This document shows positions 6,278 to 9,802 of a stretch of 9,802 bases of DNA, one piece after another. Each line of letters begins with the position of its first letter. Within the stretch, counting starts at the first letter, position 1. The position numbers and the translations under genes were made by a program. This DNA comes from Candidatus Eiseniibacteriota bacterium (GTDB taxonomy: Bacteria > Eisenbacteria > RBG-16-71-46 > JAFGJU01), in assembly GCA_016928935.1 (NCBI GenBank), contig JAFGJU010000074.1, positions 1 to 9,802 of the forward strand. The letters run 5' to 3'. Under the pieces are notes generated by a model. That model saw nothing but the letters and a program-made list of their open reading frames with translations, was not told where the DNA came from and searched no databases.

Positions 6278-7419
6278 GGACATTCCGCGTCGCCATAACG
6301 TGCTACCCGACTGCCGGAGGCAGCGGCGTGGTCGCGACTGAGCTGGGCCTCGAACTGGCCCGCACAGGACATGAAGTCCACTTCGTGACCTCTGCGCTGC
6401 CCGTGAGACTTAGGAGCTTCGATAAGAACGTGTACTTCCACCAGGTGGACACGCACTTCTACCCGCTCTTTCTGGACGCTCCGTACAGCCTGAGCCTTGC
6501 CGCCAAGATGGCCGAAGTGGCGGAGTCGCACTCGATAGACGTCCTGCACGTCCACTACGCCATACCGCACGCGGCCAGCGCCTATCTCGCGCGGAGCATG
6601 GTGAGCTCCAGGCGACTCGCCACGGTTACGACTCTCCACGGCACAGACATTACCCTGGTGGGGCGCGAGCCATCGTTCTATCGCATAACCAAATTCTGCA
6701 TCGAGGCCAGCGACGCGGTCACCGCCGTGAGCGAACACCTGAAGGCCAGGACGGAGGAGAGCTTCGACACGAGGAAGGAGATAGAGGTCATTCCGAACTT
6801 CATCGACGGGTCGAAGTTCAGGCCTGACGGCGCGACCGTGCCCAAGCAGTTCTTCTGTCCGGACTCTCAGCCCTTGCTGATGCATATCTCTAATTTTAGA
6901 CCAGTGAAGAACATAGCGACCGTAATTCAGGTGTTTTCTAGGGTGCGGGCACGGACTGGAGCCCGCTTGGCGCTCCTGGGTGATGGCCCGGAGAGGCTCC
7001 CTGCGGAGAGACTGAGCGCACAGCTGGGCGTCGACAGGGACGTCATGTTTCTGGGCAACCAGGAGTGCATAGAGGGGATACTGCCGCTGGCCGACGTGCT
7101 TCTCCAGCCGAGCGAGCAGGAGAGCTTCGGCCTCGTGTGCCTCGAGGGGATGAGCTGTGGAGTGCCGGCCATCGCCACGAACGTGGGCGGGCCCAAGGAA
7201 GTGGTGGAACACGGCCGTACCGGCTTCCTGCACGACCCGTTTGACGTGGACGGCATGGCGGCATCGATCCTGGAGCTGGTCAGTGACCCCGGCAGGCGGC
7301 GGGCAATGGGAGAGGCGGGAAGGAAGGTCGCGCTGGACAAGTTCTCAACTTCGGACGTCGTGAAGAAGTACGTCGGAGTCTACGAGCGCGTATGCGCAGC
7401 CGGCAGCCCGGCGCGATGA
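6274..7419 (+). CDS. bshA: N-acetylglucosaminyl-malate synthase BshA (GT4)
   Basis: BshA is a GT-B retaining glycosyltransferase (family GT4) that transfers GlcNAc from UDP-GlcNAc to L-malate, the first committed step of bacillithiol synthesis. The 381-residue length is normal. Family hallmarks run in order: CYPTAGGSGVVATELG at residues 10-25, HVHYAIPHA, TTLHGTDITLVGREPSFY, VTAVSEHL, VIPNFID, ISNFRPVKN, LGDGPER, and the EX7E pair E283/E291 in ESFGLVCLE followed by GMSCGVPAIATNVGG. These distinguish BshA from generic GT4 enzymes. The ATG overlaps the bshB1 stop as ATGA, with AAGGGG at 6263-6268 as ribosome-binding site. It is the last gene of the operon. A local AT-rich patch is seen at 6881-6940. 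Confidence 0.95.
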   Translation: MRTFRVAITCYPTAGGSGVVATELGLELARTGHEVHFVTSALPVRLRSFDKNVYFHQVDTHFYPLFLDAPYSLSLAAKMAEVAESHSIDVLHVHYAIPHAASAYLARSMVSSRRLATVTTLHGTDITLVGREPSFYRITKFCIEASDAVTAVSEHLKARTEESFDTRKEIEVIPNFIDGSKFRPDGATVPKQFFCPDSQPLLMHISNFRPVKNIATVIQVFSRVRARTGARLALLGDGPERLPAERLSAQLGVDRDVMFLGNQECIEGILPLADVLLQPSEQESFGLVCLEGMSCGVPAIATNVGGPKEVVEHGRTGFLHDPFDVDGMAASILELVSDPGRRRAMGEAGRKVALDKFSTSDVVKKYVGVYERVCAAGSPAR

Positions 7420-7469
7420 TGTGGAAGGGGCGTCCCGGAGGCGGCCAAACGCGCAGACTGTGGGGCCGA

Positions 7470-7486
7470 ACGCCGCACGGCGTCTT
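7470..7486 (+). terminator. weak hairpin after bshA, possible terminator
   Basis: ACGCC-GCAC-GGCGT at 7470-7483 forms a 5-bp stem with a 4-nt loop, followed by CTT. An outer GGGG (7462-7465) and CCCC (7493-7496) could extend the fold. It lies 50 nt after the bshA stop and before the next candidate promoter. The U-tract is poor, so termination here is uncertain. Confidence 0.3.
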
Positions 7487-7508
7487 GGCGGACCCCCGGG
7501 AAGCCGCA

Positions 7509-7536
7509 GTGACCGGCGCTGGACGCCCTATCTAAT
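7509..7536 (+). promoter_or_regulatory. possible promoter of the gamma-synthase/lyase family gene
   Basis: GTGACC at 7509-7514 (4 of 6) and TCTAAT at 7531-7536 (5 of 6) are spaced by 16 nt. A start near 7543 would give a leader of about 60 nt. I saw no recognisable riboswitch in that leader. The match is moderate, and read-through from the bsh operon is an alternative. Confidence 0.35.
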
Positions 7537-7592
7537 CGCGTGCGATGGCGACGGAATCTTGCCGCAGGCCCGGCTTAGGGCGTGCGGTCGAT

Positions 7593-7597
7593 AGGAG
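7593..7597 (+). promoter_or_regulatory. Shine-Dalgarno site fixing the PLP-enzyme start
   Basis: AGGAG ends 5 nt before the ATG at 7603. The in-frame GTG at 7582 lies upstream of it and would add seven non-conserved residues. Confidence 0.7.
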
Positions 7598-7602
7598 ACA
7601 GC

Positions 7603-8811
7603 ATGGACAAGCATGAAACCAGGCCAGGGCAAGCGCGGAAGCGGGGTCTCTCGACTGCGTGCGTGCACGCGGGCAACCCTGTGGACCCCTCCACCGGCGC
7701 TCTGGTGACTCCCGTGTTCCAGAGCTCCACTTTCGCGTTCAAAGACCCGCAGCACGTGGTGGACGTCATCAGCGGCAAGAGAGAGGGCAACGTCTACACT
7801 CGCCACGGCAATCCCACGGTCCGAGCGGTGGAGGCCAAGGTCTCAGACCTTGAAGGAGCCGCCGACAGCCTGGCCTTCTCGTCGGGCATGGCCGCCATAT
7901 CGACCGTGCTCCTGGCGCTGGTGCGCTCGGGCGAGAACGTGGTCGCCATGGAATCGCTGTACGGAGGCACCTTCGAGCTTTTCAGGGACGTGTTTCCCAG
8001 GATGGGCATATCGGTCACTCTGGCGGACGGCACGGACGCCGAAGCCGTGGAGAGAGCCTTCCGGCCCGAGACCAGGGTGCTCTACCTCGAGTCCCCGGCG
8101 AATCCCACCATGAGGGTGGTGGACATCAGGCGTCTCTCCGAGCTTGCGCGCGCCAGGGGAGTGCTCACGATCGTAGACAGCACTTTCGCGACTCCGGTGA
8201 ACCAGCACCCGCTGGCACTGGGGGCGGACGTCGTCGTGCACAGCGGCACCAAGTACCTGGCAGGACACAGCGACGTGGTGGCCGGAACCGTGAGCGCGAG
8301 CGCCGAGCTCACAGACGCCGTCCGCGGCTTCAGGAAAATACTGGGTGGAGTCATGGACCCACACGCCGCCTGGTTGCTGCTGCGGGGGCTCAAGACCCTT
8401 TCGGTCCGCGTGGAGCGGCAGAACCGGAGCGCGATGGAGCTCGCGACGTTTCTCAAGGGACACTTCGCCGTCGAACACGTTCACTATCCGGGGCTGGCTG
8501 ACCATCCCGACCACAAGATCGCGGAGGCGCAGATGAGCGGTTTCGGCGGAATGCTCAGCTTCGAGGTGAAGGGTGGGTTTAACGGGGCGTCGGGGTTCGC
8601 GAGCTCGCTCCGTGTGGCCGCGCTGGCTCCCAGCCTGGGAGGAGTGGAGACGCTGGTCACACTGCCGGTGACGACGAGTCACTACTGGCTTAGCCCGGCT
8701 GAGAGGGCGAAGGCGGGGATCTCTGATGCACTCGTCAGAGTGTCGGTGGGGCTGGAGGACGTAGAGGACCTCATTCAGGATTTCGAGGCCGCGCTGGCGG
8801 GGATTGTCTGA
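7603..8811 (+). CDS. cystathionine gamma-synthase/lyase family PLP enzyme
   Basis: This 402-residue fold-type I PLP enzyme belongs to the Cys/Met metabolism family, which includes cystathionine gamma-synthase, cystathionine gamma-lyase, O-acetylhomoserine sulfhydrylase and methionine gamma-lyase. Key residues: Y65-T-R67 (phosphate contacts from the neighbouring subunit), SSGMAAI, Y120 in LYGGT stacking on the cofactor, D192 in VDSTFATP, and the Schiff-base lysine K217 in SGTKYLAGHSDV. The C-terminus has MDPHAAWLLLRGLKTL and the SLGGVETL substrate loop. G122 sits where methionine gamma-lyase carries its characteristic Cys (YGCT), which argues against that activity. The ATG at 7603 has AGGAG at 7593-7597 and is preferred over the GTG at 7582. 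The neighbouring bsh operon needs cysteine, so a gamma-lyase in transsulfuration is attractive, but synthase and lyase cannot be separated by eye. Confidence 0.92.
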   Translation: MDKHETRPGQARKRGLSTACVHAGNPVDPSTGALVTPVFQSSTFAFKDPQHVVDVISGKREGNVYTRHGNPTVRAVEAKVSDLEGAADSLAFSSGMAAISTVLLALVRSGENVVAMESLYGGTFELFRDVFPRMGISVTLADGTDAEAVERAFRPETRVLYLESPANPTMRVVDIRRLSELARARGVLTIVDSTFATPVNQHPLALGADVVVHSGTKYLAGHSDVVAGTVSASAELTDAVRGFRKILGGVMDPHAAWLLLRGLKTLSVRVERQNRSAMELATFLKGHFAVEHVHYPGLADHPDHKIAEAQMSGFGGMLSFEVKGGFNGASGFASSLRVAALAPSLGGVETLVTLPVTTSHYWLSPAERAKAGISDALVRVSVGLEDVEDLIQDFEAALAGIV

Positions 8812-8834
8812 GCGGCGCCGGCCGCTTTCAGCGG
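8811..8834. terminator. bidirectional terminator-like hairpins between convergent genes
   Basis: AGCGGC-GCCG-GCCGCT at 8811-8826 is a 6-bp stem with a 4-nt loop followed by TTC, beginning at the last base of the PLP-enzyme stop codon. A second, mutually exclusive hairpin, CCGCT-TTC-AGCGG, covers 8822-8834. The 30-nt gap lies between two convergent genes, where a shared terminator is expected. The T-run is short. Confidence 0.5.
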
Positions 8835-8841
8835 GTGGCCG

Positions 8842-9711
8842 TCAGTCACGTCGGCCGTTCTCCCGCACACTAGCTCCCTTCAGCCGCAATCCACCCGACC
8901 TCGTAATCGCCATCTGCCTCCCGGTCGTTCCCTTGTGAGCGCGGTGCGAGAAGAACAGGTCGGCCTTGCACGAGGTGCACGCGGGCGGCATCACCACGTT
9001 TTCTTCCCGTACGCCCGCTTCCAGCGCCTGGAGCCCGTTTGCCTTCCACAGGTCAAAGAAGAACCTGCCCCGCCTCTGGGCGACGCATTCCCGCCGCAGG
9101 TGTGAGGCCGTGTGGGAGTCCAGCTCGTAGCAGCACGGCCCAACAGACGGCCCCAAAGCCACGATCAACTGGGAGACGTCGCATCGAAAGGCCGATTTGA
9201 ACATGTTTAGCAGGTTGGTCGTCACTCCCGCCGCGGTGCCCTTACGCCCCGCGTGGGCGAGCCCCGTCCTTCTCAAGTCGGGCGAAAACACGAACACCGG
9301 GACGCAATCGGCCACGTGCACGCTGAGCCACACGTCGCCCGACGCGCTCACCAATCCGTCAGCGCGGGCACGGTCCCCCGGACCGTCGGCTCTGAGCACC
9401 AGGTTGCCGTGAACCTGTTCGGGCCGCGCGCACGCACCCTGGTCGAGCCCCAGACTGCCGGCGATCAACGCACGGTTCTCCTTCACGCTCGCCGGGTCGT
9501 CGCCGACACGAAAAGAGACGTTGAGGCTCTCGAACGGCCCCTTGCTGACGCCTCCGCGGCGAGTGGTCACGAGACCGGGAGACTCGAGCGCCGTGTGCTC
9601 CGCTCCCGCGGCGGAATTCGCCGGGCCAGACTCGCGCGCGCTTCCCTCGGGTGCCAGTGCGAAGGCCCTTATGCCGTTCAGAAGCTCCACCGGGCGCCAT
9701 GAGTAATTCAT
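8842..9711 (-). CDS. pgeF: peptidoglycan editing factor PgeF / YfiH laccase-domain protein
   Basis: This 289-residue protein belongs to the PgeF/YfiH family (multicopper polyphenol oxidase, CNF1 fold). Members have been reported as laccase-like oxidases, as purine nucleoside phosphorylases, and in E. coli as an editor of misincorporated peptidoglycan precursors. The metal-site residues are present: H101 in EQVHGN, C136 in VADCVPV, and H153 in LAHAG. Other signatures are TTRRGGVSKGPFESLN (from residue 49), GPSVGPCCYEL (from 188), and CTSC...FFSHR...TGR at the C-terminus. The usual HAGWRGT reads HAGRKGT here. A stretch rich in small and acidic residues (about 22-45) separates the N-terminus from the core. 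No Shine-Dalgarno site precedes the ATG at 9711, but a near-consensus promoter does. The gene is convergent with the PLP-enzyme gene. The in vivo role in this organism is uncertain. Confidence 0.92.
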   Translation of the reverse strand: MNYSWRPVELLNGIRAFALAPEGSARESGPANSAAGAEHTALESPGLVTTRRGGVSKGPFESLNVSFRVGDDPASVKENRALIAGSLGLDQGACARPEQVHGNLVLRADGPGDRARADGLVSASGDVWLSVHVADCVPVFVFSPDLRRTGLAHAGRKGTAAGVTTNLLNMFKSAFRCDVSQLIVALGPSVGPCCYELDSHTASHLRRECVAQRRGRFFFDLWKANGLQALEAGVREENVVMPPACTSCKADLFFSHRAHKGTTGRQMAITRSGGLRLKGASVRENGRRD

Positions 9712-9719
9712 GTCTGCGA

Positions 9720-9748
9720 ATTCTAGTCAGGGTTCAAGTTTGTGTCAA
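9720..9748 (-). promoter_or_regulatory. near-consensus sigma70 promoter of pgeF
   Basis: Reading the minus strand, TTGACA (9748-9743, perfect -35) is followed after exactly 17 nt by TAGAAT (9725-9720, 5 of 6). Transcription would begin about 6-9 nt after the -10 element, at or within a few bases of the ATG at 9711. No Shine-Dalgarno sequence fits in between, so the mRNA may be leaderless. Confidence 0.75.
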
Positions 9749-9762
9749 GGCGCCGAACCGCG

Positions 9763-9802
9763 CGTCTGGCGCGGAAGCGTGCGTGTGGCGCGGAATCGTG
9801 CG
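9763..9802. repeat. 19-bp tandem repeat upstream of pgeF, cut by the window edge
   Basis: A 19-bp unit occurs at 9763-9781 and again at 9782-9800 with two mismatches (positions 4 and 15 of the unit). The final CG may begin a third copy. The common core is TGGCGCGGAA. The array starts 14 bp upstream of the pgeF -35 element. The full copy number is not visible. Confidence 0.6.

Noticed and set aside
5965..7233. 422-codon open frame on the minus strand opposite bshB1/bshA
   Set aside because: It lies antisense to two firmly identified genes, shows no recognisable motifs, and long antisense open frames are expected in GC-rich coding DNA.
7543..7602. SAM or other sulfur-related riboswitch in the leader of the PLP-enzyme gene
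   Set aside because: The leader is only about 60 nt, with no visible multi-stem fold or conserved core, so it is too short for the known SAM aptamers.
7843..8682. 279-codon minus-strand frame opposite the PLP enzyme
   Set aside because: It is the antisense shadow of a complete cystathionine gamma-synthase/lyase family gene.
1..9802. tRNA, rRNA, CRISPR arrays, insertion sequences, attachment sites
   Set aside because: I saw no cloverleaf-like sequences, regularly spaced repeats, transposase motifs or terminal inverted repeats; the gaps between genes are all under 200 nt.

Overview
This window reads as chromosomal DNA from a GC-rich bacterium (roughly two-thirds GC by eye). Genes are tightly packed, ATGA stop/start overlaps are frequent, and purine-rich Shine-Dalgarno sequences precede most starts. 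The phylum cannot be fixed. A complete bacillithiol (BSH) gene set in such GC-rich sequence points away from Bacillus-type Firmicutes and toward one of the other lineages that carry BSH genes (for example Bacteroidota/Chlorobi relatives, Acidobacteriota, Gemmatimonadota, Deinococcota). That placement is inference. I saw no rRNA, tRNA, CRISPR array, insertion sequence or phage gene.

Layout. (1) 1-609: the 3' two-thirds of a PfkB-family sugar kinase, cut by the window edge and followed by a strong GC hairpin. (2) 730-3019: three translationally coupled genes, each joined by a 4-nt ATGA overlap: a class IV-like histone-deacetylase-fold hydrolase, a Mut7-C RNase-like protein with a zinc ribbon, and a DUF1848 protein with a C-terminal CX3CX2C cluster. 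(3) 3107-7419: a SAM-dependent methyltransferase, then bshC, bshB1 and bshA, behind a plausible sigma70-type promoter. (4) 7603-8811: a PLP-dependent cystathionine gamma-synthase/lyase family enzyme with its own possible promoter. (5) 8842-9711 on the minus strand: pgeF (YfiH/laccase-domain), convergent with the PLP enzyme. It has a near-consensus promoter so close to the ATG that its mRNA may be leaderless. A 19-bp tandem repeat lies just upstream and runs off the window.

How the genes fit together. BshA joins GlcNAc (from UDP-GlcNAc) to L-malate, BshB1 removes the acetyl group, and BshC adds cysteine to give bacillithiol. All three enzymes are present, in the order C-B-A. The gamma-synthase/lyase family gene next door could supply cysteine. 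The methyltransferase overlaps bshC by 4 nt and is the least expected part of the operon. Because N-methyl-bacillithiol is known in Chlorobiaceae, a thiol-modifying role is the most interesting testable idea in the window. The upstream hydrolase/Mut7-C/DUF1848 trio is a separate coupled unit with no obvious shared pathway. Its Mut7-C member has lost a conserved acidic residue.
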